NCBI GenBank assembly: GCA_030601605.1
Contig: JAUVTI010000001.1
Coordinates: 1-52,960, forward strand
Direction of reading: 5' to 3'
Length of the DNA: 52,960 nt
From: Gemmatimonadales bacterium
Lineage (GTDB): Bacteria; Gemmatimonadota; Gemmatimonadetes; Gemmatimonadales; GWC2-71-9
In this document: piece by piece, positions 8,071 to 16,543 of the stretch
Numbering within the stretch: position 1 is the stretch's first letter
Layout of the letters: the number at the start of each line of letters is the position of its first letter
Position numbers and translations under genes: made by a program
The notes under the pieces: generated by a model
What the model saw: the letters and a program-made list of their open reading frames with translations, nothing else
Told to the model about the DNA's origin: nothing
The model's database searches: none

Positions 8071-9516
8071 ATGAGAACAACCACGATCAAGCTGATCCTG
8101 CCCCTTCTGGCTCTGCCCGCCGCGTCCCTGCTGGGGCAGGATGCGGCGATCGACACGCTCGCGCTGCGAGCCCACACTTATTTCCTGTCCCACGACCTGC
8201 TCGAGGGGCGCGCGACGGCCTCACGCGGCGAGCGGCTCGCTTCGGCCTATATCGTGGCACAATGCCGAGCGCTGGGCCTCGGCCCGGTGAACACCGAATT
8301 CATACAGACGGTGCCGCTGGAGGAGGCGTTGGTGCTGGAGACCACCGACCTCGTGGCGGCGGCTCCCGGGGGCGAGATACGGTTCGGCTATCCCGCGGAC
8401 TTCATTCCCAACGTCGGCACGGCGAGCACGTTGGTCGACTTCGGCGGCGCCACGGTGTTCGTGAGCGACAGCAAGACGGTCGCCGGGGGCGGGCTCGGGG
8501 AACTCGATGTGGCGGGCAAGGTGGCCGTGACACTGGGGCCGTTCCGCGGGGCGGCGGCGGACACGCTCACCGCCCGGGGCGCCGCCGGGATGATCCACCT
8601 GGTGGGCGACGAGGGCGCCTACCAGCTCTACGCGCGCAGCCGCGGCGCCACCCGCTTGTACCATCGGGAGGCAGATGTCCGCTCGTCGTTCCTGCCCGAA
8701 CTCCCGTCTGTGCTGGCCGGTCCCCGCATAGCCAGGGCTCTGCTCGAGGGCCGCTCTCCCACCGCATTGCCGTGGACGGTGGCTGTGCACGTTGCACTGG
8801 AGCAGCGACCGGTGGACGCGGCGAACGTAGCGTGTGTACTGCCTGGCGCCGACCCGGCCAGGCGCGACACGGCCATCGTATTCACGGCCCACTACGACCA
8901 CCTCGGGATCGGCACGCCGGACGAGTCAGGGGACTCCCTCTACAACGGGTTCTCGGACAACGCGGCCGGCGTGGCCATGCTCCTGGCAATCGCCCGGTCG
9001 CTGGCCGGTGACCGAAGCGCCCCGCTCGACTACTCCGCCGTGTTTCTCTTCCTGAGCGGCGAGGAGCGGGGCCTGCTGGGCTCCGACTACTACGTCGCGC
9101 ACCCCATGTGGCCGCTCGAGCGCACCGCGGCCGTGGTCAACCTCGATGCCGGCGCTCCGCCCGCACCGCCCACGAGCTGGCACCTCGCCGGGGTCGACAG
9201 CACCGGACTCGGAGCGATCGCCATCGGAATCGCCGCGGAACACGGCTGGGACATCGCCACCTCTTCGGCGCGTCCCAATTCGGACTACTACCCGTTCGCC
9301 CGCGAGGGCGTACCCGCGCTGTTCATCATTCCCGGTCCCGCGCCGTACGAGGGCCTCACCGCGGACAGTTCCAAGGCACTGCGCCGCCGCTGGGACCACT
9401 ACCACCAGCCCGACGACGAGTGGGCGGAGGACTTTCCATTCAGCGGGCTCGCGCGTTATGCGGGGTATGCCCTGCGGATAGCCAGGGAAATCGACGCAGG
9501 CGCGCTCGGTAACTAG
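8071..9516 (+). CDS. Secreted M28-family zinc peptidase
   Basis: A 481-residue protein with a signal peptide (ILPLLALPAASLLGQ). The M28 catalytic region has all expected zinc and catalytic positions: TAHYDHLG (His), NGFSDNAAG (bridging Asp), SGEERGLLGS (catalytic Glu and zinc Glu), VNLDAG (Asp) and HYHQPDDE (final His). The insert between the N-terminal part and the catalytic half resembles a protease-associated domain. Relatives are aminopeptidases or carboxypeptidases acting outside the cytoplasm, and the exact specificity cannot be read. The final TAG shares a CTAG with the stop of the convergent metalloprotease gene. Confidence 0.9.
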   Translation: MRTTTIKLILPLLALPAASLLGQDAAIDTLALRAHTYFLSHDLLEGRATASRGERLASAYIVAQCRALGLGPVNTEFIQTVPLEEALVLETTDLVAAAPGGEIRFGYPADFIPNVGTASTLVDFGGATVFVSDSKTVAGGGLGELDVAGKVAVTLGPFRGAAADTLTARGAAGMIHLVGDEGAYQLYARSRGATRLYHREADVRSSFLPELPSVLAGPRIARALLEGRSPTALPWTVAVHVALEQRPVDAANVACVLPGADPARRDTAIVFTAHYDHLGIGTPDESGDSLYNGFSDNAAGVAMLLAIARSLAGDRSAPLDYSAVFLFLSGEERGLLGSDYYVAHPMWPLERTAAVVNLDAGAPPAPPTSWHLAGVDSTGLGAIAIGIAAEHGWDIATSSARPNSDYYPFAREGVPALFIIPGPAPYEGLTADSSKALRRRWDHYHQPDDEWAEDFPFSGLARYAGYALRIAREIDAGALGN

Positions 9517-10262
9517 CGCCCGGGACCCGGGTCGGTTACCGAGCCGGCGGGAAGCGCGTAGAGCAGACCGGCGGTGCGCCGGTCGCGCAGAGTCAGGTCG
9601 TGCACTGAAGTGGTCGGATACATCACGTCGCCCGAGACGTCCGAGTGTCCCAGACCCAGCAGGTGACCGATCTCGTGCAGCGCCACCGTGTACACGGCAT
9701 CCTCCGACAACTGCCATCCATTCTGTGAGTGCGTGGCGAGAGTGAGCGTGCCGTCGAGGATCCAGCCACGTCGGTTCCACCTGAGGTCGGCCTGTCCCGT
9801 GCGCCGGTTGGGGAACCGATCGATCCACCGCACCATCACTTCCGCGCCTGCGGAGTCGCGTACGATCTGGAACTGCACCGGAATCCAGCTCCCGCGCTGC
9901 CACCGGGAGAACGCGTTCTCCACGGCCTGTCCCATGGCGACCGTGTAACCCGTAACGCCGCCCTCGGGCAGATAGACAGTGATTGGCCGGTCCACGCGGT
10001 CAGGCCAGCGGCGCAGCAGTGAGTCGCCCTCGGCCAGCATGAGAGGCAGATACGTGTCCGATTCCGCTATCCGGCGCCGCACCGCGGCCCGTGTAGCCCG
10101 CACGCTGTCCCAATCCACCGTCCCCGCCTGGCCCACGATGACCGTTTCTCTGGCCACCTGCCGCTCCGCGGGACGCGAGCCGGCGTCCCCTCCCTGCCGG
10201 ACCAGCAGGTAGGTGGCTGCCACGGCGGCCAACCCCAGAAGAAGGGCTGTGCTGCGACGCAT
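9513..10262 (-). CDS. Matrixin-type (M10) zinc metalloprotease, exported
   Basis: A 249-residue protein with an N-terminal hydrophobic anchor or signal (TALLLGLAAVAATYLLV). The zinc site HEIGHLLGLGH at residues 196-206 is the HExGHxxGxxH motif of metzincins, and the Met-turn follows in DVMYP (Met 214). There is no recognisable inhibitory cysteine-switch propeptide. Together with the neighbouring M28 peptidase and serine hydrolase it forms a group of extracytoplasmic hydrolases, though the genes are not all in one transcript. Confidence 0.85.
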   Translation of the reverse strand: MRRSTALLLGLAAVAATYLLVRQGGDAGSRPAERQVARETVIVGQAGTVDWDSVRATRAAVRRRIAESDTYLPLMLAEGDSLLRRWPDRVDRPITVYLPEGGVTGYTVAMGQAVENAFSRWQRGSWIPVQFQIVRDSAGAEVMVRWIDRFPNRRTGQADLRWNRRGWILDGTLTLATHSQNGWQLSEDAVYTVALHEIGHLLGLGHSDVSGDVMYPTTSVHDLTLRDRRTAGLLYALPAGSVTDPGPGR

Positions 10263-10442
10263 GTTCCTGAATATGCGGGTCTTACGGCCCCTGCCGCCAC
10301 CCGGGTTGTGGCTGGCATCCCGGGGCCGGGTGGTCTATCATTCCCTCTCTCATTCGAGCACCCAATAGGCCGTTTTGTTGGTGATCATACACATTGGCTG
10401 TCCCGCGGGGCGGGGCGAACCGTGCGGCGCGGAGCGAGGGGC

Positions 10443-12785
10443 ATGATCCTGTCCCCGGCCAAGGCCATCGTTCGGTTTCGGCTCCCCATCATTGGCTTCT
10501 GGATCGTGGTGGCCATTCTGGCCCTGCCCAGGGCGGCGACCGTCCATGAGGCGCTCCAGGTAGAGGGACAGACCCTCCAGGACTCCGACTCCCGCACCGC
10601 GGCCGATCTCATACGGCGGGAGTTTCCCGGACCGATCAGCGAGTACTTCGCCGTCACGCTCACGGGACCCGTCCCCATCGACAGCGCATCGTACATGGCG
10701 CTCCTGGATTCGCTCACGCGCGTAGCGCTCGCCGAGCCGTACATCAGCCGTGTCCTGTCGTACCTCTCCACACCCGCCGAAGAAGAGTTCCTCGTAAGCG
10801 AAGATCGCCTGACGACATTCTTCATCGCGGCCGCGACGGGGAACGAGAGCGGCAGCGCTACCGACTGGGTGCCGCCGTTCCGGGCCGCGATCCACGGCAC
10901 GCTCGAACGCATTCAGTGGGCCTCCGCGTTCCAGGTGCACGTCACCGGCGGACCCGCCCTCGACTACGACATCCGAACGGTGAGCAAGGAGGACACCGAG
11001 CGGGGCGAGCGAAAGTCGCTGCCGTTCGCCGCCGCCGTGCTGATCCTGGCCTTTGGAGCGCTGGTAGCGGCATTCCTGCCCCTGGTGGTGGGCCTGTTCG
11101 CCATCGAGTGCGCCCTGGCCCTGGTGCACGTCGCCACCGGATTCTATCCCATGTCGGTGTTCGTGCTCACCATCGTCACCATGTTGGGTCTCGGCGTGGG
11201 CATCGACTACTCCCTGCTCATCGTCACGCGGTTCAGGGAGGAGCTCAATCGGGGGCGCAGCTCCCGGGAAGCGGCCGAGCGCACGATTGCCACGGCCGGT
11301 CGCGCGGTGGTGACCAGCGGGCTCACCGTCCTGCTGGGATTCGCCGGGCTCCTCATCACTCCGATCACCGAAACGCGCTCCATCGCAATCGGCGGCCTCT
11401 TCGTGGTTGCGGCGGCCGTGCTGCTCTCGGTGACCCTGCTTCCAGCATCGCTCTCGATTCTCGGGCGCGGCATCGACCGGCCTCGCTGGCTCGCGAAGCG
11501 GTTGGCGTGGTACCACGCCCCCACAGGGTGGGAGCGTTGGGCACGCTGGCTGGGGCACCATCCGTGGCGCGCACTGCTGATCGGCGGCGTGGCGATTGCG
11601 GCCATCACCTGGCCGCTGGCCAACATCAAGATCGGCCTCCCCCGCTCGGGCTGGTTCCCCGCCAACACCGAATCGACCGACGGCGTCGCGGCGCTCGAGG
11701 GCGTGGGCGCCCGCGGCGCGCTGCAGCCGGTGCGGATGGTCATCCGGGCGCCGGAAGGGGAAAGGATCCTGAGCAGCCGGTACCTGCGCGGGCTCAAGCG
11801 GCTATCGGACACGATCAAGACCGATCCGCGCGTTGCGCAGGTCAGAGGGCCGGTGGACATCGAGCCCGGCATGTCCATCCTCCGCTACACGATGCTGTAC
11901 GGCAACATGGAGGCCGCGCGAGCGCGGGCCCCGGAGTTCTACGCGGCGTATCTGTCGCGGGATAACCGCACCACGCTGATGGACGTCATGATTCAGGACT
12001 CGACTTCGCTCACGAACTCGATGGACGTGGTGCGCGACATCCGCGCCATGATCTCCGAGGGAGTGCGGGGCCTCAACGGCGTCGACATCGTCATCGGCGG
12101 CTTCTTTGCCGGAAGCGTCGATCTACAGGACCGCTTGCTGGAGCAGTTCCCCTCCATCATCGCCTTCATTCTGATCGCCACGGCGCTCATGCTGTTCATC
12201 GCGTTCCAATCGATCCTGGTGCCGATCAAGGCCGTGATAATGAACTGCCTCTCGGTTGCGGGGGCGTTCGGTCTGACGGTGCTCGTATTCCAGCACGGGG
12301 TGGGGGGCTCCATCTTCGGACTGGAGGAGCCGACCGAGGCAGTTTACGTCGTCGTTCCCGTCGTGGTCTTTGCCGTCGTCTTCGGTCTCAGCATGGACTA
12401 CGAGGTCTTCCTGCTGTCGCGCATCAAGGAGGCCTTCGACCGCACCGGCCGCAACGATCAGGCGACGATGGAGGGGCTGACAGCCACGGCGTCGGTGATC
12501 ACCAGCGCCGCCGCCATCATGTTGATCGTGTTCGGGACGTTCGCCTTCTCGCGCGTGCTGCCGGCCAAGATGCTGGGCTTCGGCCTCGCGGCCGCGGTGT
12601 TGCTGGACGCCACCCTGATCCGAATGGTGCTGGTGCCGGCATTCCTGCACATAGCGGGGGACTGGAACTGGTGGCCCGGCGTGCCGCGAAAGCCGAAGGG
12701 CCGCAAGGAGGAGCTCCCTACCGAGACGCCGGTGGAGACCGAGGCCCAGCCAGGCGCAGCGCCCGCTCCAGACGCGCACCCCTGA
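10443..12785 (+). CDS. MMPL-family RND transporter
   Basis: A 780-residue polytopic exporter with duplicated architecture: one N-terminal membrane segment, a soluble loop, six helices, a second large loop, then five or six helices. The RND signatures are visible as LGLGVGIDYSLLIVTRF in the first half and VFGLSMDYEVFLLSRIKE in the second. Relatives move lipids, hopanoids or hydrophobic compounds across the inner membrane using proton-motive force. The ATG at 10443 places the first helix at residue 10; the longer frame from 10308 lacks coding character. No membrane-fusion protein or TolC partner is adjacent, which fits stand-alone MMPL proteins. Confidence 0.9.
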   Translation: MILSPAKAIVRFRLPIIGFWIVVAILALPRAATVHEALQVEGQTLQDSDSRTAADLIRREFPGPISEYFAVTLTGPVPIDSASYMALLDSLTRVALAEPYISRVLSYLSTPAEEEFLVSEDRLTTFFIAAATGNESGSATDWVPPFRAAIHGTLERIQWASAFQVHVTGGPALDYDIRTVSKEDTERGERKSLPFAAAVLILAFGALVAAFLPLVVGLFAIECALALVHVATGFYPMSVFVLTIVTMLGLGVGIDYSLLIVTRFREELNRGRSSREAAERTIATAGRAVVTSGLTVLLGFAGLLITPITETRSIAIGGLFVVAAAVLLSVTLLPASLSILGRGIDRPRWLAKRLAWYHAPTGWERWARWLGHHPWRALLIGGVAIAAITWPLANIKIGLPRSGWFPANTESTDGVAALEGVGARGALQPVRMVIRAPEGERILSSRYLRGLKRLSDTIKTDPRVAQVRGPVDIEPGMSILRYTMLYGNMEAARARAPEFYAAYLSRDNRTTLMDVMIQDSTSLTNSMDVVRDIRAMISEGVRGLNGVDIVIGGFFAGSVDLQDRLLEQFPSIIAFILIATALMLFIAFQSILVPIKAVIMNCLSVAGAFGLTVLVFQHGVGGSIFGLEEPTEAVYVVVPVVVFAVVFGLSMDYEVFLLSRIKEAFDRTGRNDQATMEGLTATASVITSAAAIMLIVFGTFAFSRVLPAKMLGFGLAAAVLLDATLIRMVLVPAFLHIAGDWNWWPGVPRKPKGRKEELPTETPVETEAQPGAAPAPDAHP

Positions 12786-13002
12786 GATCCCAGTGCCAGG
12801 CCTCCTGGCGCTCGCCGCTGTGCGGGTGCTTCAGGGGCCGGTACTGCAGCCACTCATCTCTCAGCCCCAACGTACGACCGGCCTTCAGCAGGGCCCCACG
12901 GTCGGACGAAACCAGGTGCGCCCACGGTTCGCCCCTGAGCCGGAACCGGTGCAGCCAGAGTCCGCCTTCCAACGCGTGGGTCACACCCTCGCGCCACAGC
13001 AC
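12718..13002 (-). CDS. Small DUF4031-like protein
   Basis: A 94-residue frame that begins at a GTG preceded at good distance by GGAGGG. It contains WAHLVSSD, then LGLRDEWLQY, then HWDLRGARLERALRLAG, the order of conserved blocks I associate with DUF4031 (W-HLVSD, LHxFAxxLG, HYDxxxxxRxxAxxLG). The function of that family is unknown. It lies 19 nt below the prepilin gene and probably shares its transcript. Its 3' end overlaps the convergent MMPL gene by 68 nt. The family call rests on remembered motifs only. Confidence 0.55.
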   Translation of the reverse strand: MLWREGVTHALEGGLWLHRFRLRGEPWAHLVSSDRGALLKAGRTLGLRDEWLQYRPLKHPHSGERQEAWHWDLRGARLERALRLAGPRSPPASR

Positions 13003-13021
13003 GAACTCCCTCCAGGTTCCC

Positions 13022-13411
13022 TCAGTCGCAGGTAAGGAACCCGTCCTCGGTGGCCACTCCGACGGGAGCGGCGGCGCCAGTGAAGAGGTAGCAGCGGACG
13101 GCGGTGCCGACGTGTGAGACCGTCGCCGACCAGCCCATCGGGGTAGCCTCGTTGATCAGCACGGAGACCCCGGGGCTCGTCCCATGGCCCCGTGCCCGCA
13201 GGGTGGCCACGTCCCCTGCGTAGTTCTGGAAGTCGTAGAAGTAGGATTCCTCCGCCACGGCGAAGTTGCGCAGGTCGGACTTCATGGTAGCCACGAAGGC
13301 GCTTCCGCGCACTGTCTGTATACGGGGAATCGCGATCGCGGTGAGCAGCCCCACGATCACGACCACCATCAGCATCTCGATGAGAGTGAATCCGTACCTG
13401 TTCACGGTCAT
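13022..13411 (-). CDS. Type IV pilin-like / pseudopilin protein
   Basis: A 129-residue protein with the class III prepilin signal: a short basic leader ending in Gly, then FTLIEMLMVVVIVGLLTAIA (Glu at +5), the hydrophobic assembly helix. A globular part with two Cys near the C-terminus follows, typical of minor or major pilins. The start at 13411 is set by a 4-nt ATGA overlap with the polA stop, so it is translationally coupled to DNA polymerase I, an unusual position for a pilin. No pilB, pilC, pilD or pilQ gene is in this window; whether it builds a pilus, a type II secretion pseudopilus or a competence structure is open. Confidence 0.9.
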   Translation of the reverse strand: MTVNRYGFTLIEMLMVVVIVGLLTAIAIPRIQTVRGSAFVATMKSDLRNFAVAEESYFYDFQNYAGDVATLRARGHGTSPGVSVLINEATPMGWSATVSHVGTAVRCYLFTGAAAPVGVATEDGFLTCD

Positions 13412-16182
13412 GCCTTGGCGTCCAGCCAATTGTCCCCCACACCAATGTCCACGACAAGCGGGACGCTGAGCTCGGCTGCGCCCTCCATCTCGCGCCGCAC
13501 GATCTCACCGGCGAGTTCCACTTCCTGCTCCGGCGCCTCCACGATCAGCTCGTCATGCACCTGGAGCACCATCGTACTGGCGAGTCCCGCCTCCGCCAGC
13601 GCCCTGTCGAGCTGGGTCATTGCCAGCTTGATCAGGTCGGCGGCCGAGCCCTGGAGCGGCGAGTTCATGGCCACCCGCTCCCCAAAGGCCCGCACGCTGT
13701 ATGTCCGGTCCTTCAACTCCGGAATATAGCGCCGCCGGCCAAACAGGGTCTCGACATAACCCTCCGTCTTCGCATGGTCAACACACCCGTCCAGGAAGCC
13801 CCGTACTTCGGCGAAGCGCTCGAAGTAGAGCCGGATGAACTCGCGGGCCTCCTCCTGATCGATGCCCAGCTGGCGGCTCAGCGCGAAGGGGCCCTGTCCG
13901 TAGATGGTCGCGAAGTTGATCGTCTTTGCGCGGGCCCGCATCTCCGACGTGACCCCCTCGATCGGAACGTCGAAGATGATCGCCGCGGTCTCCCGGTGGA
14001 TGTCGCCACCCCGCTGAAAGGCGCTAATGAACGCCGGGTCCTGTGACAGGTGCGCGAGCAGACGCAGCTCTATCTGCGAGTAGTCGGCGACGATGAACTT
14101 CGCGCCCGCGCGCGGCACGAAACAGCGCCGGATCCGCTCGCCGCGCGCCGTCCTTACCGGGATGTTCTGCAGGTTGGGATCGGACGACGACAGCCTGCCC
14201 GTCGCTGCTCCGGTCTGACTGAAGCTCGTGTGGATGCGGCCCGTTTCCGGATTCACCGCCTTCGGCAGCACGTCCACGTACGTGGATCGCAACTTGCTCA
14301 GCTCGCGGTAGTCGAGCAGCAGCCGCGGCAGCTCGAAACCAGTCGCCGCGAGCTCGGCCAGCACGTCAGCGTCCGTCGAGGGCCCAGTCTTGGTCTTCTT
14401 GAGGACCGGCAGCTGGAGCTTCTCGAACAGCACGTGCCTGAGCTGCGGCGTGCTGTTGATATTGAACTCCCCGCCCGCCTCCTCGTGGATCGCCTGCTCC
14501 AGCGCGCCTAGGTCGGCGCGAAACTCATGCGACAGCTTCTCGAGCCCCTCGGTATCCACCGCGATGCCGCGCCACTCCATGTCCGCGAGCACGCGCACCA
14601 GGGGCATCTCGATGTCCGCCAGCAGGGATTCCATCTTCACGGCCACGAGCTGCGGCTCGAAGAACTCGCGCAGCCGCAGTACCGTGTCGCTATCCGCGCA
14701 GCAGTACTCCGCGGCGCGCTGCGGCGCTACCTCCGCGAATGGCCGCTCTGATTTCCCCTTTCCGACCAGGTCCTTGTACGCGGCCAACTCGAGGCCGAGG
14801 TGCTCACGGGCCAACGCGTCGAGTCCGTGCAAGCGCCGTCCCGGGTCCAGCACGAAGCTCGCTAGCATCGAGTCGTAGCTCACCCCGGCGAGCTCCACCC
14901 CGGCACGGCGCAGCACGAGCAAGTCGTACTTGATGTTGTGCCCCGCCTTGGGGACCGCCGCGTCCTGGAGCAGGTCCACCAGCGGCGCGAGCCGCGGGTC
15001 GCCGATCGGGGGGAGGTTCTCGGGTGGCGCCGCGTCGGTCAGCTCTCCGTCCGGAAGCCGGTGCCCGAACGACAGGTACCAGGCGCGTCCATCGCCTACT
15101 GCCAGCGACAGCCCCACGAGGTCCGCGCGCAGCGCATCGAGGTCCGACGTTTCGGTGTCGAGGGCCACGATCGGCGCAGCGCGCGCAGCGCCGAGAATCC
15201 CGGGAAGATCTGCAACGTCGGTGACGAGTTGGTACGTGGTGTCCGCGCAGGGGCCGGCGGCCTCGGCAGGCTCGCTCGCCTTGGGCCGCTCCAGCTTCTG
15301 CAGCAGCGAGTGGAACTCCAGCTCGCTGTAGAGCTGGCTCAGCAGGTCGATGTCCCACTCGGCCCGCCGGAACTCGTCCAGGTCCAGCTCAACAGGCACG
15401 TCGCGCATGATGGTCACGAGGTCGCGGCTCAACCGCGCATTGTCCGCATCGCGGACGAGCGCCTCGCGCGCCCGCTTCCCCTTCACGTCTTCCGCATGCG
15501 CCAGGATCGAGTCCAGGCCGCCGAACTCCTCGATGAGCTTGCGTGCGGTCTTTGCACCCACCCCCTTCACACCGGGGATGTTGTCCGACGCGTCCCCCAC
15601 GAGCGCCAGATAGTCGATGACCCGCTCGGGCGGCACGCCGAGCCGCTCGTGCGCGTTCTCCTGCGTTACCCACTGCTCCTCGACCGCCGAGGGGCCCCGC
15701 CGACCCGGGTTCAGCAGTCCGATGTTGGGGCCGATGAGCTGATAGAAGTCCTTGTCGCCCGACACGATTGCCACTGAGAGTCCGGAGTCGGCTGCGCGTG
15801 CGGCGAGGGTGCCGATCACATCGTCGGCCTCGTACCCCTCGATCTCGACGAGCGGCACGGCCATGGCTTCCAGCAGCTCTTCGATTCGCTCCACCGAGCG
15901 GTCGAAATCCTCCTGCAGCTCGTCGTCCAGCTTCTCTCGGGTGGCCTTATACTCGGGGTAGACCTCATCACGGAAAGAGTTCCCGGCATCGTGCACCCAC
16001 GCCAGGTACTCGGGACGGTGCTCCTCGAACAGGCGGTGCAGGAAGTTCGCCACACCCCACGCCGCCGATGAGTTCTCCCCCCGGCTGGTCCGAAGCGGCC
16101 GGCCGATCATGGCGAAGAACGCGCGGTAGATGATGGCGTAGCCGTCAATCAGGAAGAGCTGGGGCCGGTCTTGCGACGACAT
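13408..16182 (-). CDS. polA: DNA polymerase I
   Basis: A 924-residue three-domain enzyme. The 5' nuclease domain (about 1-290) carries FLIDGYAIIYRAF, YEADDVIGTLA, SGDKDFYQLI and LVGDASDNIPGVKGVG. The proofreading domain is intact, with LDTETSDLDAL, HNIKYD and YCCADSD supplying the DEDDy residues. The polymerase domain has motif A DYSQIELRLLAHLSQD, motif B RARAKTINFATIYGQG and motif C QVHDELIVEAP. The start at 16182 directly precedes the nuclease fold; a longer frame would run into the upstream terminator. The prepilin gene overlaps its stop by 4 nt. The upstream promoter must lie within a few dozen bases of the csp terminator, or some read-through occurs. Confidence 0.95.
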   Translation of the reverse strand: MSSQDRPQLFLIDGYAIIYRAFFAMIGRPLRTSRGENSSAAWGVANFLHRLFEEHRPEYLAWVHDAGNSFRDEVYPEYKATREKLDDELQEDFDRSVERIEELLEAMAVPLVEIEGYEADDVIGTLAARAADSGLSVAIVSGDKDFYQLIGPNIGLLNPGRRGPSAVEEQWVTQENAHERLGVPPERVIDYLALVGDASDNIPGVKGVGAKTARKLIEEFGGLDSILAHAEDVKGKRAREALVRDADNARLSRDLVTIMRDVPVELDLDEFRRAEWDIDLLSQLYSELEFHSLLQKLERPKASEPAEAAGPCADTTYQLVTDVADLPGILGAARAAPIVALDTETSDLDALRADLVGLSLAVGDGRAWYLSFGHRLPDGELTDAAPPENLPPIGDPRLAPLVDLLQDAAVPKAGHNIKYDLLVLRRAGVELAGVSYDSMLASFVLDPGRRLHGLDALAREHLGLELAAYKDLVGKGKSERPFAEVAPQRAAEYCCADSDTVLRLREFFEPQLVAVKMESLLADIEMPLVRVLADMEWRGIAVDTEGLEKLSHEFRADLGALEQAIHEEAGGEFNINSTPQLRHVLFEKLQLPVLKKTKTGPSTDADVLAELAATGFELPRLLLDYRELSKLRSTYVDVLPKAVNPETGRIHTSFSQTGAATGRLSSSDPNLQNIPVRTARGERIRRCFVPRAGAKFIVADYSQIELRLLAHLSQDPAFISAFQRGGDIHRETAAIIFDVPIEGVTSEMRARAKTINFATIYGQGPFALSRQLGIDQEEAREFIRLYFERFAEVRGFLDGCVDHAKTEGYVETLFGRRRYIPELKDRTYSVRAFGERVAMNSPLQGSAADLIKLAMTQLDRALAEAGLASTMVLQVHDELIVEAPEQEVELAGEIVRREMEGAAELSVPLVVDIGVGDNWLDAKA

Positions 16183-16195
16183 GCGCAGAAGATAC

Positions 16196-16232
16196 GCAGA
16201 AAGGAAACGCCCCGCCGGGCGAGGCGGGGCGT
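16196..16232 (-). terminator. Rho-independent terminator downstream of csp
   Basis: A perfect 10-bp stem (16207-16216 paired with 16223-16232, ACGCCCCGCC with its complement) and a 6-nt loop. On the minus strand the stem is followed by TTTCCTTTCT. It lies 26 nt past the csp stop and just above the polA start, separating the two genes. Confidence 0.85.
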
Positions 16233-16257
16233 GCTCCAAACCGCCGGGGAGGAGGGC

Positions 16258-16461
16258 CTAAACCATGACGACGTTGGCGGCGTACCGACCTCTCTCGCCG
16301 CTCTCGACCTCGAATTCCACTTCCTGACCTTCCCGCAGAGTTCGGAACCCATCCATCTGAATGGCGGAGAAGTGCACGAACACCTCCTTCTCGCCCTCTG
16401 CCTGTTCAATGAACCCGTAACCCTTGGAGTCATTGAACCATTTCACCTTTCCCCGTGCCAT
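16258..16461 (-). CDS. Cold-shock domain protein (CspA family)
   Basis: A 67-residue single-domain nucleic-acid chaperone. RNP1 is KGYGFIEQ and RNP2 is VFVHFSAI, both intact, and the opening ARGKVKWFNDSKGYGFI is canonical. Such proteins bind single-stranded RNA and melt secondary structure, often induced by cold or growth transition. It is monocistronic: a strong intrinsic terminator follows. GGAGGG lies just before the start. Confidence 0.95.
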   Translation of the reverse strand: MARGKVKWFNDSKGYGFIEQAEGEKEVFVHFSAIQMDGFRTLREGQEVEFEVESGERGRYAANVVMV

Positions 16462-16543
16462 GTCGCCTCCCTCCTGTCTGAAACGGGGCCAGCGTGCTAC
16501 CAGGGAAATCTTGCGGCGCCAGCCTCGGGACTGTCAAGCAACG

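Noticed and set aside
10350..11561. 403-codon minus-strand frame opposite the MMPL transporter
   Set aside because: It is antisense to the transporter and has no motif; composition fits a shadow frame.
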